Positions 8,503-16,893 of a stretch of DNA of 64,000 nucleotides are shown in pieces. A program made the position numbers and the translations under genes. Under the pieces are notes generated by a model, which did not search any database, was not told the origin of the DNA, and saw only the letters and a list, made by a program, of their open reading frames with translations. Positions within the stretch are counted from its first letter, which is position 1. Each line of letters begins with the position of its first letter. Origin of the DNA: Corynebacterium minutissimum (GTDB taxonomy: Bacteria > Actinomycetota > Actinomycetes > Mycobacteriales > Mycobacteriaceae); NCBI RefSeq assembly GCF_016889765.1, contig NZ_CP069533.1, positions 1,178,001-1,242,000 of the forward strand, in the 5' to 3' direction.

Positions 8503-9444
8503 TTAGCTCTGCTTCTGGGCAGTCGCTACCTCCTTGGCGACCTCCGCGCAATCCTCGCGCCCACAATGTTGCGTCTCTGTGTGCTGGATGCAGTCATCAC
8601 AGATGAGCACCTGTTGACGGCACGTGTCCTCGTTGATGCAGTTGTGGAAGGTATTGGTGCCCTTGCCACAGTGCACGCAGTGGCCCAGCTGGATAAAGCC
8701 TGGATCCTCAATCCCCTGGCCAAACTCGTGGTGCATACGCTTATCGAAGACATACATCGAGCCTTCCCACAGGCCATCATTGCCGTACTTTTCGCCGTAG
8801 CGCACGATGCCACCGTCAATTTGGTAGACCTCGTTGAAGCCACGATTCTTCATCAGCGACGACAAGATTTCGCAGCGAATGCCACCGGTGCAGTAGGAAA
8901 CGACCGGCTTATCCTTCATCCAGTCGTACTTGCCGGATTCCAGCTCAGCGATGAAATCGTGCGTGGTCTTCACGTCGGGGACAACGGCATTTTTGAACTT
9001 GCCGATTTCCGCCTCCATGGCGTTGCGGCCATCAAAAAAGACGACCTCCTCGCCGCGCTCCTCGACGAGCTTGTTGACTTCCTCCGGCTTCAGGTGCACG
9101 CCACCGCCGACCACACCATTCTCATCCACCTTGAGCTCACCCGGCGCGCCAAAGGCCACGATCTCATCGCGGACCTTGACTGAGAGGCGCGGGAAGTCAT
9201 CCGCGCCACCCTCCGACCATTTGAACTCCATCTTCTTGAAACCCGGATACTCGCGAGTCTCGCGCACGTAGCGCTTACAGGCATCCATGTCACCGCCGAC
9301 GGTGCCGTTGATGCCGTGCTCCGAGATGAGGATTCGGCCCTTAAGCCCGAGCTTCTCGCACAGCGAGCGCTGCCACAACATAATCGCGGTGGGGTCCTCG
9401 ATGGGGGTGAAGCAGTAATAGAGGAGAATCTTGCCAATAGTCAC
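8503..9444 (-). CDS. trhO: tRNA uridine(34) hydroxylase, rhodanese-type
   Basis: This 313-residue protein of the UPF0176/YceA family catalyses prephenate-independent hydroxylation of U34 in tRNA, the first step to 5-methoxy- or carboxymethoxy-uridine. An acylphosphatase-like domain occupies about 1-95. The rhodanese domain (120-220) contains the active-site Cys in YCTGGIRCE. A Cys-rich C-terminus (HCVHCGKGTN, then CRQQVLICDDC) probably binds zinc. The start is GTG with no clear ribosome-binding site, so a leaderless message is possible. A decayed gene lies directly upstream. Confidence 0.93.
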   Translation of the reverse strand: MTIGKILLYYCFTPIEDPTAIMLWQRSLCEKLGLKGRILISEHGINGTVGGDMDACKRYVRETREYPGFKKMEFKWSEGGADDFPRLSVKVRDEIVAFGAPGELKVDENGVVGGGVHLKPEEVNKLVEERGEEVVFFDGRNAMEAEIGKFKNAVVPDVKTTHDFIAELESGKYDWMKDKPVVSYCTGGIRCEILSSLMKNRGFNEVYQIDGGIVRYGEKYGNDGLWEGSMYVFDKRMHHEFGQGIEDPGFIQLGHCVHCGKGTNTFHNCINEDTCRQQVLICDDCIQHTETQHCGREDCAEVAKEVATAQKQS

Positions 9445-9454
9445 GCCCGCAAGT

Positions 9455-9889
9455 CTAGGCCTGCTGCGAAGTAAAACCCCAATCTTTCCTGACTAAAGCA
9501 CGCTCTGGCGATAAATCCCCGATTCCAAGCTTCTCTAGCCATCGCTGGGCTTCAGGATTCAACAGACCGTGTCGATGCAGCACCACGGTAAAGGCACCTA
9601 TTTCGATTTTGAATTGTGGTTACGGCAGGCCATGCTGCTTCATTGCCGCTTGCATTCGGCGAATACAACTCCTTGGTTTTCTGCGATTGTTCCTTTGTCT
9701 CTTGCCGGAACATAGGACAATGTCTTAGCAATGAATTGATTACGAGGCAGTATTCCAGACGTCCTTGTTGAGTTTTCCTACCGCTGCTTTAGCCTCACAG
9801 TCATTGTCATCACTACCTTGCGCACGCAGGCGTTGGACAATCGCGTTGATATCTTCATCACTGAAGTTTTCGGCATTCCATACCGTCAC
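9455..9889 (-). pseudogene. Decayed AlbA_2/HATPase_c_4 regulator
   Basis: The ends of an AlbA_2-type ATP-binding regulator remain here and the middle is gone. From a GTG at 9889 the minus strand reads VTVWNAENFSDEDINAI, then CEAKAAVGKLNKDVWNTAS and a stop at 9740. This aligns with the start of the intact paralogue at 60281-61840 (NWSENQLRELLAEL, VEVKTAQGGIPDSLP). After a large internal deletion, 9670-9455 reads IRRMQAAMKQHGLP, stop, PQFKIEIGAFTVVLHRHG. This matches the paralogue's GVQLMLDAAREQGLPEPDLI, with a stop where GLPEP has Glu. The remnant abuts trhO. Confidence 0.75.
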
Positions 9890-9916
9890 TGCACGCGCCT
9901 CCCACAGCTATTTTCT

Positions 9917-10037
9917 TCACTTTAAAACTGACGCCCCTGACTTTTTACAGTGAGAGCACATTTTTAATAAGTGAGGAGTTCACTTTTATCACTGAGGACA
10001 TCACTTTGATCAGTGAACCGCCTCATTTTCAGAGTGA
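9917..10037. repeat. AGTGA/TCACT repeat array upstream of the decayed AlbA_2 gene
   Basis: An AT-rich stretch carries at least eight copies of the pentamer TCACT or its complement AGTGA. Heptamers start at 9917, 9947, 9968, 9980, 9989, 10001, 10010 and 10031. Two are full TCANTGA palindromes (TCACTGA at 9989, TCAGTGA at 10010). Many intervals are 21, 12 or 9 bp, so sites fall on related helix faces. The array begins 28 bp before the pseudogene start and probably was its operator or promoter region. Confidence 0.6.
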
Positions 10038-10103
10038 GCTACAGAAATAGCAAAGTGTATGCAGCGAGGTCGACGCAGGACGACGGGTTGGCCCCTACAG
10101 GCC

Positions 10104-11600
10104 TTAACGCTTCTGGTACAGCGCGCTCTTGCGGGCAAAGACCGGATCGGAGGTCACGAGCACGCCGAGGTTGCGGAAGATACCTTCATCCACAGACCCC
10201 AGGATGGTGGTGGTGTGGACGTCGCAGCCCTGCAGTTCCTTCAATGCATCGAGGGCGCGGCGCGCATTCTCATCCTTCGCAGCGGAGACTGACAGGGCGA
10301 TGAGCACCTCATCGGTGTGCAGGCGCGGGTTTTTCGAGCCCAAGTGCTTGGTCTTCAAAGTCTGAATCGGCTCGATGGACTCCGGTGAGAGCAAGTGCAG
10401 CTCGTCGTCGATGCCGGCCAGGTGCTTCAGCGCATTGAGCAGGGTAGCCGCCGAGCAACCCAGCAGAGGGGAGGTGCGGCCGGTGATGATGGTGCCGTCG
10501 TGAAGCTGCAGCGCCGATGCGGGACCTTCGGTCTCCTCTGCCTTCTGACGTGCCGGCTCCACCACGGGGCGGTCGGTGGCCTTAATGCCGGCCTTCGCCA
10601 TAATCACAGCCGCGCGCTCAGACTGCGTATTGTCGAGTCCGTTGCGGGCCTCTTCCACCAAGGTCTTGAAGTAACGGCGGATGATCTCCTGCCGGGAGGC
10701 CTCGCGGCAGACTTCGTCGTCAGTAATGCAGAAGCCCACCATGTTCACGCCCATGTCCGTCGGGGACTGGTAGGGAACAGTTCCGGTGAGGCGCTCCAAC
10801 AGGGACTTGAGCAGCGGGAAGGCCTCGACGTCACGGTTGTAGTTCACCGTGGACTCACCGTGGGCAGAGAGGTGGAAGTGGTCGATGACATTCGCGTCAT
10901 TAAGGTCCACCGTGGCAGCCTCGTATGCCAGGTTCACCGGGTGATCCAGTGGCAGGTTCCAAATAGGGAAGGTCTCAAACTTGGCGTAGCCGGCCTGCAC
11001 CCCGCGGAGGTTCTCGTGGTACACCTGCGACAATGCCGTGGCCAACTTACCGGATCCCGGGCCCGGCGCGGTCACCACGACGAGGTCACGGGACGTCTCC
11101 ACATAGTCGTTCTTGCCCAGGCCCTCGTCGGAGACAATGAGATCAATGTTGGAGGGGTAGCCGGGGATGATGCGGTGGCGCGCCACCGTCAGGCCTAGGC
11201 GCTCCAAGCGCTCGATGAAGGCCTCCGCCTGACTATTTCCTTCCTCCAACTGGGTCATGACGATGTTGTTGACCAGGAAGCCACGGTCCCGGAAAACATC
11301 GACAAGCCGCAGCACATCATCTTCATAAAGGATGCCCAGGTCACCGCGCATCTTCTGGCGCTCAATGTCCTTGGCGTTGATGCACACGAGGATCTCTACG
11401 TCATCCTTGATGCGCTCCAGCATCGCAATCTTGTTATCCGGCGTGAAGCCGGGCAGCACGCGGGAGGCATGCATGTCATCAAAAAGCTTGCCACCCATCT
11501 CGAGGTAGAGCTTCCCGCCGATGTCCTTGCGCCGAGCGTTAATGTGCTCCGACTGCAGCTCAATGTATTTTTCACGGTCAAAACCGAGTGCGCGCCCCAT
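10104..11600 (-). CDS. DUF1846 domain-containing protein
   Basis: This is a 498-residue soluble protein matching the DUF1846 family in length and in its opening (GFDREKYIELQSEHINARR). Glycine-rich segments such as VVTAPGPGSGKLATALSQVYH and the C-terminal LGSKNPRLHTDEVLIALSVSAAKDENA are characteristic. Structures of the family show a kinase-like or nucleotide-binding fold, but the reaction is unknown. It is transcribed away from nei2 and shares a promoter region containing two palindromes. Confidence 0.9.
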   Translation of the reverse strand: MGRALGFDREKYIELQSEHINARRKDIGGKLYLEMGGKLFDDMHASRVLPGFTPDNKIAMLERIKDDVEILVCINAKDIERQKMRGDLGILYEDDVLRLVDVFRDRGFLVNNIVMTQLEEGNSQAEAFIERLERLGLTVARHRIIPGYPSNIDLIVSDEGLGKNDYVETSRDLVVVTAPGPGSGKLATALSQVYHENLRGVQAGYAKFETFPIWNLPLDHPVNLAYEAATVDLNDANVIDHFHLSAHGESTVNYNRDVEAFPLLKSLLERLTGTVPYQSPTDMGVNMVGFCITDDEVCREASRQEIIRRYFKTLVEEARNGLDNTQSERAAVIMAKAGIKATDRPVVEPARQKAEETEGPASALQLHDGTIITGRTSPLLGCSAATLLNALKHLAGIDDELHLLSPESIEPIQTLKTKHLGSKNPRLHTDEVLIALSVSAAKDENARRALDALKELQGCDVHTTTILGSVDEGIFRNLGVLVTSDPVFARKSALYQKR

Positions 11601-11623
11601 AATATTTAGGCCCTTCCGTTCAA

Positions 11624-11671
11624 CGGGTAGTACCCGGAAAGTCTACAGCAGCACAGCCCCCGCGTAGACTT
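11624..11671. promoter_or_regulatory. Palindromes in the DUF1846/nei2 divergent promoter
   Basis: The 77-bp intergenic region contains CGGGTAGTACCCG (11624-11636, 6-bp arms with one central base). It also contains an 8-bp inverted repeat, AAGTCTAC at 11639-11646 and GTAGACTT at 11664-11671, with a 17-bp spacer. Both lie where promoters for the two divergent genes must be, so they are candidate operators. The regulator is unknown. Confidence 0.4.
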
Positions 11672-11677
11672 CCTGAC

Positions 11678-12487
11678 ATGCCTGAGGGACACGTCATTCA
11701 CCGCCTTGCCCGCACACTCAATGCGGACTTCCGCACTGCCCCGCTCGCCGTGAGCAGCCCCCAAGGCAGGTTTGCCACGGAAGCAGCGCTTGTCGACGCC
11801 TCCCCACTCACCCTCGCCGAAGCCTTTGGCAAGCACCTCTTCCTCCACTTCGATGCCGAAGATCCACGCCACGTCATCTACATCCACCTGGGCCTCATCG
11901 GTTCACTACGCTTCGAGCCCTCTGCTGATGTGTGGGGCCAGATCCGGCTGCGCCTCGACAACGGCACTACCGCCACCAACCTGCGCGGACCGCAGTTCTG
12001 CACTCTTATTACCGAGGAGGAATACCAGGCCAAGGTGGCGAAGGTGGGCCAGGATCCACTCCGCGCCGACGCCGACCCAGACTCCCTGTGGGCCCGGGTG
12101 CACGCCTCGAAACGCAGCATCGGTGCACAGCTCATGGACCAAGCCCTCTTTGCGGGCGTGGGCAATATCTACCGCGCCGAGGCCCTCTTCCGCCAGGAGC
12201 TTTCCCCCTTCATCCCCGGCAGCCAGCTCGACCGCGCGGAATTCGACGCCATCTGGGCGGACCTGGTGGAACTCATGGACTACGGCGTGGAGCACGGTCG
12301 CATCGATACGGTCCGCGAAGCCCATACCCCGGCGGCCATGGGCCGCGAGCCCCGCAAGGATGACCACGGCGGCGAGGTCTACGTCTACCGCCGCGCCGGG
12401 CAGCCCTGCCATGTCTGCGGCACGGAGATACAGGAGAAGGTCATGCAGGGCCGCAACCTCTTCTGGTGCCCTACCTGCCAGGGCTAG
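11678..12487 (+). CDS. nei2: Fpg/Nei-family DNA glycosylase
   Basis: This 269-residue bifunctional glycosylase/AP lyase removes oxidised bases. After Met removal the catalytic Pro and Glu are presented by the N-terminal MPEGH, the form typical of actinobacterial Nei2 rather than Fpg (MPELP). The helix-two-turn-helix is in the centre (GVGNIYRAEALFRQELSP). The C-terminal zinc finger is CHVCG...CPTCQ. It is followed 11 bp later by the NAD(P)HX repair gene, so the two are probably co-transcribed. Confidence 0.9.
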   Translation: MPEGHVIHRLARTLNADFRTAPLAVSSPQGRFATEAALVDASPLTLAEAFGKHLFLHFDAEDPRHVIYIHLGLIGSLRFEPSADVWGQIRLRLDNGTTATNLRGPQFCTLITEEEYQAKVAKVGQDPLRADADPDSLWARVHASKRSIGAQLMDQALFAGVGNIYRAEALFRQELSPFIPGSQLDRAEFDAIWADLVELMDYGVEHGRIDTVREAHTPAAMGREPRKDDHGGEVYVYRRAGQPCHVCGTEIQEKVMQGRNLFWCPTCQG

Positions 12488-12498
12488 ACTCGTAGGGT

Positions 12499-14088
12499 AT
12501 GCGCCCTGCTTATACCGTTGCCACTGTTCGTGCTGCTGAAGAGCAGCTTCTAGCCCAGCAATCGGAGCCGGATCAGCTCATGAAACTTGCCGCCGCAGCG
12601 GTGGCGGAAGCTGCCACCTCGATGCTGGCTGCTCACCCCGGCGCGGTAGTCATCCTCGCTGGCCCGGGCGGCAATGGCGGCGATGGACTCTTTGCCGGCG
12701 CGCTCTTGGCCGAGCGTGGTATCACCGTCCATGCCCTAGTCCCCGAGAAGCACCACGAGGCAGCACTGGAGGCCTTCCTCGCCGCGGGTGGCACGGTCCT
12801 TCCTCCTATGTCCGCGCTGCCGACAGGCACCGCACTGCTTATCGACGCTATCGCGGGCCTCGGTTCCGCCCGCGGCCTGACCGGCGCCGCGCTGTCGCTC
12901 TACCGCGAGGCCACTGCTACCAGCGTGCCCGTTGTCGCCGTCGATATGCCCACAGGTGTTGATGCCGATACCGGCGTTGCCGCCGCGGATGCTGTCGAGG
13001 CCAATGTCACCATCACCTTCGGCTCGCCGCGCCTGGGCCACGCACTGGCTGCCGAATGCGGACAGGTGGTGGTCTCCGACCTCTTCTTACCCGGCGCACC
13101 TTCCTTCGCTGAGACTCTGGCTGAACTCGGCAAACCCGTCGGCTTCCTCGCCCACGAACCCACTATTGCCTCCGCCTGGGAGTGGACCGCTGGCGAGCTC
13201 GAGCTCCCGGGCGGTCGTGCTTCCCGCCCCGGGCCGGTGGGCTGCACCGGACCCATCGTCGATCCCACGCCGGGCGCGCACTCAGATAAGTATTCCGGCG
13301 GTGTCGTCACCCTGGCCGCCGGCAGTGAGACCTATCCGGGCGCAGGCATCCTCTGCGCCACCGCGGCGGTGCGTGCCACGCCGTCGATGGTGCGCTTCAT
13401 CGGCGATAACACCATTACCGCGCTTCTCCCCGAGCTGGTCTGCCACCCCGATGTCGTCTCCGCTGGGCGCGCCCAGGCGTGGGTCGTGGGTCCCGGCCGC
13501 GGCACCGATTCGGCGGCGGCCACCGAACTGCGAAAGGTACTGGCACAAGGCCTGCCCACCGTTATCGATGCCGACGCCCTTACCCTCCTAGCCCAGAACA
13601 CCTCGCTGCGCCAGCTCGTCACCGATCATCCGCTGACCATCCTCACCCCGCACGAAGGCGAGTTCACCCGCCTGTACGAGGCCACCTTCGGCTCTTCGCC
13701 CGATGCGGCTACCGGCTGGAGCCGCGCCCTCCGCGAGCTAGCCGAGGAACTGAACAGCATCATCCTGCTCAAAGGCCGCCTCACCCGCGTCACCGCACCC
13801 GGCCAGCCGCTGTACTCCTTCAATTCCGGCCATTCCTATGCCGCGACTCCCGGCTCCGGCGACGTGCTCTCCGGGATCCTCGGCGCGGTCATCGCCCAGC
13901 TTTCCGCCACCGCTTCCTCCCCGTCCCCCACCGAAATCATCACCGAAGTTCTCCACGCCGGGGCCATCCACGCGCACGCGGCGGCCATCGCGGCCGAAAC
14001 CCCCGACGGCTTCGCGCCCTGCTCGTCCTCCCAGATCGCCGCAGCCATCCCACAGGCCATTGCCCGGCTCCTCAACGCGGAGCGCTAG
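12499..14088 (+). CDS. nnr: Bifunctional NAD(P)HX epimerase/dehydratase
   Basis: This 529-residue enzyme repairs hydrated NADH and NADPH. The N-terminal YjeF_N epimerase domain (about 1-215) has GPGGNGGDGLFAGALLAERG and VDMPTGVDADTG. The C-terminal ribokinase-like dehydratase (about 240-525) has the TPHEGEFTRL motif and the anion-hole signature ATPGSGDVLSGILGA. The usual order and length for the fused form are kept. It lies 11 bp downstream of nei2. A palindromic repeat element follows the stop and may act as a terminator. Confidence 0.93.
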   Translation: MRPAYTVATVRAAEEQLLAQQSEPDQLMKLAAAAVAEAATSMLAAHPGAVVILAGPGGNGGDGLFAGALLAERGITVHALVPEKHHEAALEAFLAAGGTVLPPMSALPTGTALLIDAIAGLGSARGLTGAALSLYREATATSVPVVAVDMPTGVDADTGVAAADAVEANVTITFGSPRLGHALAAECGQVVVSDLFLPGAPSFAETLAELGKPVGFLAHEPTIASAWEWTAGELELPGGRASRPGPVGCTGPIVDPTPGAHSDKYSGGVVTLAAGSETYPGAGILCATAAVRATPSMVRFIGDNTITALLPELVCHPDVVSAGRAQAWVVGPGRGTDSAAATELRKVLAQGLPTVIDADALTLLAQNTSLRQLVTDHPLTILTPHEGEFTRLYEATFGSSPDAATGWSRALRELAEELNSIILLKGRLTRVTAPGQPLYSFNSGHSYAATPGSGDVLSGILGAVIAQLSATASSPSPTEIITEVLHAGAIHAHAAAIAAETPDGFAPCSSSQIAAAIPQAIARLLNAER

Positions 14089-14100
14089 CTCCGCTACTAA

Positions 14101-14166
14101 GTACGTTTCGATCAAATAGCACCCCAAAAATCCGAAGATCTGGGGCCTTATTTGATCGATCCGTAC
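14101..14166. repeat. Palindromic intergenic element, copy A
   Basis: A long imperfect palindrome is bounded by GTAC. Arms CGATCAAATA (14109-14118) and TATTTGATCG (14149-14158) pair perfectly, and CCCCA (122-126) pairs with TGGGG (141-145). The inner loop contains AAAAATCCGAAGATCT. It lies between convergent genes, where it could terminate transcription from both sides. Two related elements are at 14185-14248 and 56934-56988. Confidence 0.6.
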
Positions 14167-14184
14167 CTGGCCGCCGCCGTCTTG

Positions 14185-14248
14185 GTACGTTTTCGCAACG
14201 AAGCCCTAGAATTTCGCGATTTGCGGGCCACTATTTACGAAAACGTAC
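14185..14248. repeat. Palindromic intergenic element, copy B
   Basis: Perfect 11-bp arms (GTACGTTTTCG 14185-14195, CGAAAACGTAC 14238-14248) enclose a second stem and a loop. Read on the minus strand it has the same plan as copy A: GTACGTTT, AAATAG, CCC, a loop CAAATCGCGAAATTCT, GGGC, then the closing arm. Its distal arm overlaps the last codons of the next gene. Confidence 0.6.
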
Positions 14249-15055
14249 AGTGGCCCGGCGCAGGATCCCGGACGCAGTACCGACGGACTTGCGCAGCAGT
14301 CCCCGAGTGCCCACCGGCACGGTTCCGCGACGCAGCGAGGTGTTTTCCCACGGCCACGTCATTCCGGCCCATGCTGCCGCGACGGCAAGAGTCTCTGCCG
14401 CGATGTAGCCAGGCCAGGGACCCAGCAGGTTGATGATGGAGGGACTGCCCGGCGCGTGGTTGAGGAAGCCGTAGTTGCCGTCTGTCTTGGCGTTGACCGC
14501 CATGGCGATGGCCATCCAGATGGGCGTGACCTTCACGGCAAAGCGGTAGCCTTTCCACGTCGGCCGATAGCCTAAGCCAAAGGTCAGACCCAACGGCACG
14601 GCGAGGGCCACGATGTGGAAGAACCAGTAGGTGCTAAAACGCAGCCAGCGCGGGGCAAAGTAGTAGATGACATCCGGGGTGATGATGGCCTGCGGGTTAA
14701 GGATGATGCCCCAGAAATACGTCAGGGTGAGGGCATGCTCGTTGCCGGTAATAAGGCCGAGCGCCAAGATGGGACGCAGCACGTCACAAAGGTGCAGCGG
14801 GAGGGACTCCCGGATATCGAATTGGGAGGGGTCCAGAGAAATAACTGTCCATGCGGTGCCGAGGACCAAAAGGACCCAGCCGACCATCTGGCGAATGAAC
14901 TTTTCACGGCTTGTGCCTTTAACGCGGCGAGCGCCGACGATGAAGACACCGCAGGCAGCGATGGTAATCGTCAACATGAGCGCATGCAGCGGGGTCCATT
15001 GCTGCATGCGCTCATAGTCGGTAGGGGTTACCCGTGGGCGGCGAGGTCGAAGCAT
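14231..15055 (-). CDS. TIGR02206/YwaF-family membrane protein
   Basis: This 274-residue integral membrane protein has about six to seven helices. It carries the family signature ESLPLHLCDVLRPILALGL and YFWGIILNPQAIITPD. Function of the family is unknown. The last residues (TVRFRK) are encoded by the arm of palindromic repeat B, so the original C-terminus may have been replaced. It converges on the NAD(P)HX repair gene. Confidence 0.85.
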   Translation of the reverse strand: MLRPRRPRVTPTDYERMQQWTPLHALMLTITIAACGVFIVGARRVKGTSREKFIRQMVGWVLLVLGTAWTVISLDPSQFDIRESLPLHLCDVLRPILALGLITGNEHALTLTYFWGIILNPQAIITPDVIYYFAPRWLRFSTYWFFHIVALAVPLGLTFGLGYRPTWKGYRFAVKVTPIWMAIAMAVNAKTDGNYGFLNHAPGSPSIINLLGPWPGYIAAETLAVAAAWAGMTWPWENTSLRRGTVPVGTRGLLRKSVGTASGILRRATVRFRK

Positions 15056-15135
15056 ATCGAAGTACTAATGTACTCCGTACACGCCTAGTTCGGGCAGTGA
15101 GAAGGAAAATTAGTTCCTTGAATTAATAGCGAGGG

Positions 15136-15783
15136 CTAGGCCGCGACCTCCGAGTAGGCGGAAACCTTGCCATCCTTGACTTCGAGGACACGGTCAGCGT
15201 AATCAAGCAGGCTACGGTCGTGGGTAATGAACAGGGTTGCGGTGTCGAAGTCTTCGGTAACACCGCGCAGAAGCTTGGCAATCTCACGCGAAAGCTTGGA
15301 GTCCAAGGCAGAGGTCGGCTCGTCCGCCAGCAACACGGACGGCTGGCCCATAAGAGCGCGGGCAATGTTGACGCGCTGGCGCTGACCACCAGACAGCTGG
15401 TTCATACGGCGGTTACCAAAGTCCTCAAGGCCCACGAAGCTTAAGAGCTCATCGGCACGATCCTGGCGTGGCTTTCGGCCTTCCATGTGGTCGATGATGA
15501 GTAGTTGCTCACGCGCGGTCAGAGATGCAATGAGGTTGGCCTGCTGGAAGATGAGGCCGCGGGTGCCGTGCATCTCGACGGTTCCGGAATCAGGCTCGAT
15601 GAGGCCGGCGGCTACGGATAGCAAGGTCGATTTGCCAGAGCCGGACTCGCCGATGACGGCGGTGAGCTCACCGGGTTTCACGTCCAGGCTCACGCCATCG
15701 AGGGCGGTGACGCGGGACTCGCCGTCGGGGTAGGTCACCACGATGTCGCGAAGGGACAGAGCAGGAGTAGCAGTGGTAGTCAT
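15136..15783 (-). CDS. hrtA: ABC exporter ATPase, HrtA-like
   Basis: This 215-residue ATPase is of the MacB/LolD type: Walker A GESGSGKSTLL, signature LSGGQRQRVNIARAL, Walker B VLLADEPTSALD and the H-loop FITHDRSLL. I chose the ATG at 15783, whose first base overlaps the permease stop codon (TAATG). Together with the permease and the divergent two-component system this has the gene plan of the corynebacterial haem exporter HrtBA with ChrSA. Export of haem to relieve toxicity is inferred from that arrangement. Confidence 0.75.
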   Translation of the reverse strand: MTTTATPALSLRDIVVTYPDGESRVTALDGVSLDVKPGELTAVIGESGSGKSTLLSVAAGLIEPDSGTVEMHGTRGLIFQQANLIASLTAREQLLIIDHMEGRKPRQDRADELLSFVGLEDFGNRRMNQLSGGQRQRVNIARALMGQPSVLLADEPTSALDSKLSREIAKLLRGVTEDFDTATLFITHDRSLLDYADRVLEVKDGKVSAYSEVAA

Positions 15784-16787
15784 TAGGCGTTGCCTCCTAG
15801 GGCGTCGAGCGGATTGATCTTGGATACGCGGCGGGTAGCGAGGAAGGCGCCAGCAATGCCGAGCAGCCAGATGCCGAGTGCCGGAACGATAACGGTCATG
15901 ACGGAGACCTCGAAAGGAACGGCGCCTTGAGCAGCAATGCCGAGCAGCCAACCGATGAAGGCACCTACTCCAACGCCCATCGCCAGGATGATGGCGGCCT
16001 GCGCGATAGCGTCCTTGAGCAGGTACTTCACACTGGCACCAAGCGCGCGCAGGATGGACAGGTCACGGGTGCGCTGGATGGTCCAGATGCTGAGGAAAGC
16101 AATGGTCACCAGGGCGGAAATACCGTAAAGGAATGCCTGCATGGTGAGCAGGGAACCGCGCTCCGAGCTGTAAGCCGGCAGGCCAGACAGGGCCTTAGCC
16201 ATCGAGACGGAGCTATCAGTCGGTTCCGCGCTCAACAGGGCAACACCGACCATGCCTTCGCGGGCGTGGGACACCTTCTGCCAGGTGGCGGTGTCTACCC
16301 ATACGACCGGGGAGTGGGAGTAGTACTCATCCGGCACCGCGCCGCGCACGTCCAGATCCACGCCACCGAGCGTGGCCTGGGAAGGCGCGTTCATCTCCTC
16401 GTCGATAGATTCGCTCAGAACCATGCCGCGGTCCGGGATGAGGGTGTCCGTACCGGGGATCTCAGTGCCAGCCGGCAGGCCGAAGACAGCTACGCCGCCC
16501 TGGCCATCGAGCTTGGTCTGGGTAGCGCCCAGCGGGATAGCGCCGTCGGTGACGTCTTCAGCGAAGATTTCCGATTCCGTAAAGGACGGGTCCTCGGTAG
16601 AAAACGTCACGTTCGGGGTGTTTTCACCGAGCGCCTCCAGGGCGGACGTATTTTGCTTGGACAGGCCTTGGGTCAGGCCGGACAGCATAACGAGCAACAA
16701 CGTAATTAGAGCCACGACGCCGCCGATCAGGAAGAAACGACCGCGCGCGGTGACTATCTCTCTCAATGCAAGGAACATAGTATTCAT
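15783..16787 (-). CDS. hrtB: ABC exporter permease (FtsX-like), HrtB-like
   Basis: This 334-residue permease has one N-terminal helix (about 18-40), a large extracytoplasmic domain (45-215), and three C-terminal helices ending in ATRRVSKINPLDALGG, the FtsX/MacB ending. The start is the ATG of MNTMFLALREI (16787); an ATG three codons later is possible. LREIVTARGRFFLIGGVVALITLLLVMLSG resembles what I recall of the HrtB opening. It is divergent from a histidine kinase, and a palindrome lies between them. Confidence 0.75.
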   Translation of the reverse strand: MNTMFLALREIVTARGRFFLIGGVVALITLLLVMLSGLTQGLSKQNTSALEALGENTPNVTFSTEDPSFTESEIFAEDVTDGAIPLGATQTKLDGQGGVAVFGLPAGTEIPGTDTLIPDRGMVLSESIDEEMNAPSQATLGGVDLDVRGAVPDEYYSHSPVVWVDTATWQKVSHAREGMVGVALLSAEPTDSSVSMAKALSGLPAYSSERGSLLTMQAFLYGISALVTIAFLSIWTIQRTRDLSILRALGASVKYLLKDAIAQAAIILAMGVGVGAFIGWLLGIAAQGAVPFEVSVMTVIVPALGIWLLGIAGAFLATRRVSKINPLDALGGNA

Positions 16788-16837
16788 ACTGCTCACGCGC
16801 GAAGAGAAAGTAATCGGGTACCTAGTTGAACCTTCAC

Positions 16838-16853
16838 TCAACCAGTTGGTTGA
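16838..16853. promoter_or_regulatory. Palindrome in the hrtB/chrS intergenic region
   Basis: A perfect palindrome TCAACCA-GT-TGGTTGA (7-bp arms) is centred between the divergent permease and kinase genes, with extra GTTGAA and CTCAAC half-sites on either side. Its position fits a binding site for the NarL-type response regulator encoded by this locus. The assignment to ChrA is inference. Confidence 0.5.
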
Positions 16854-16893
16854 TTCGGCCTCAACCGCTGAGGCGATAAGCTGGTTCGGCGTG

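Noticed and set aside
9765..9953. 62-codon plus-strand frame
   Set aside because: It is antisense to the AlbA_2 pseudogene remnant, whose minus-strand reading aligns with the intact paralogue.
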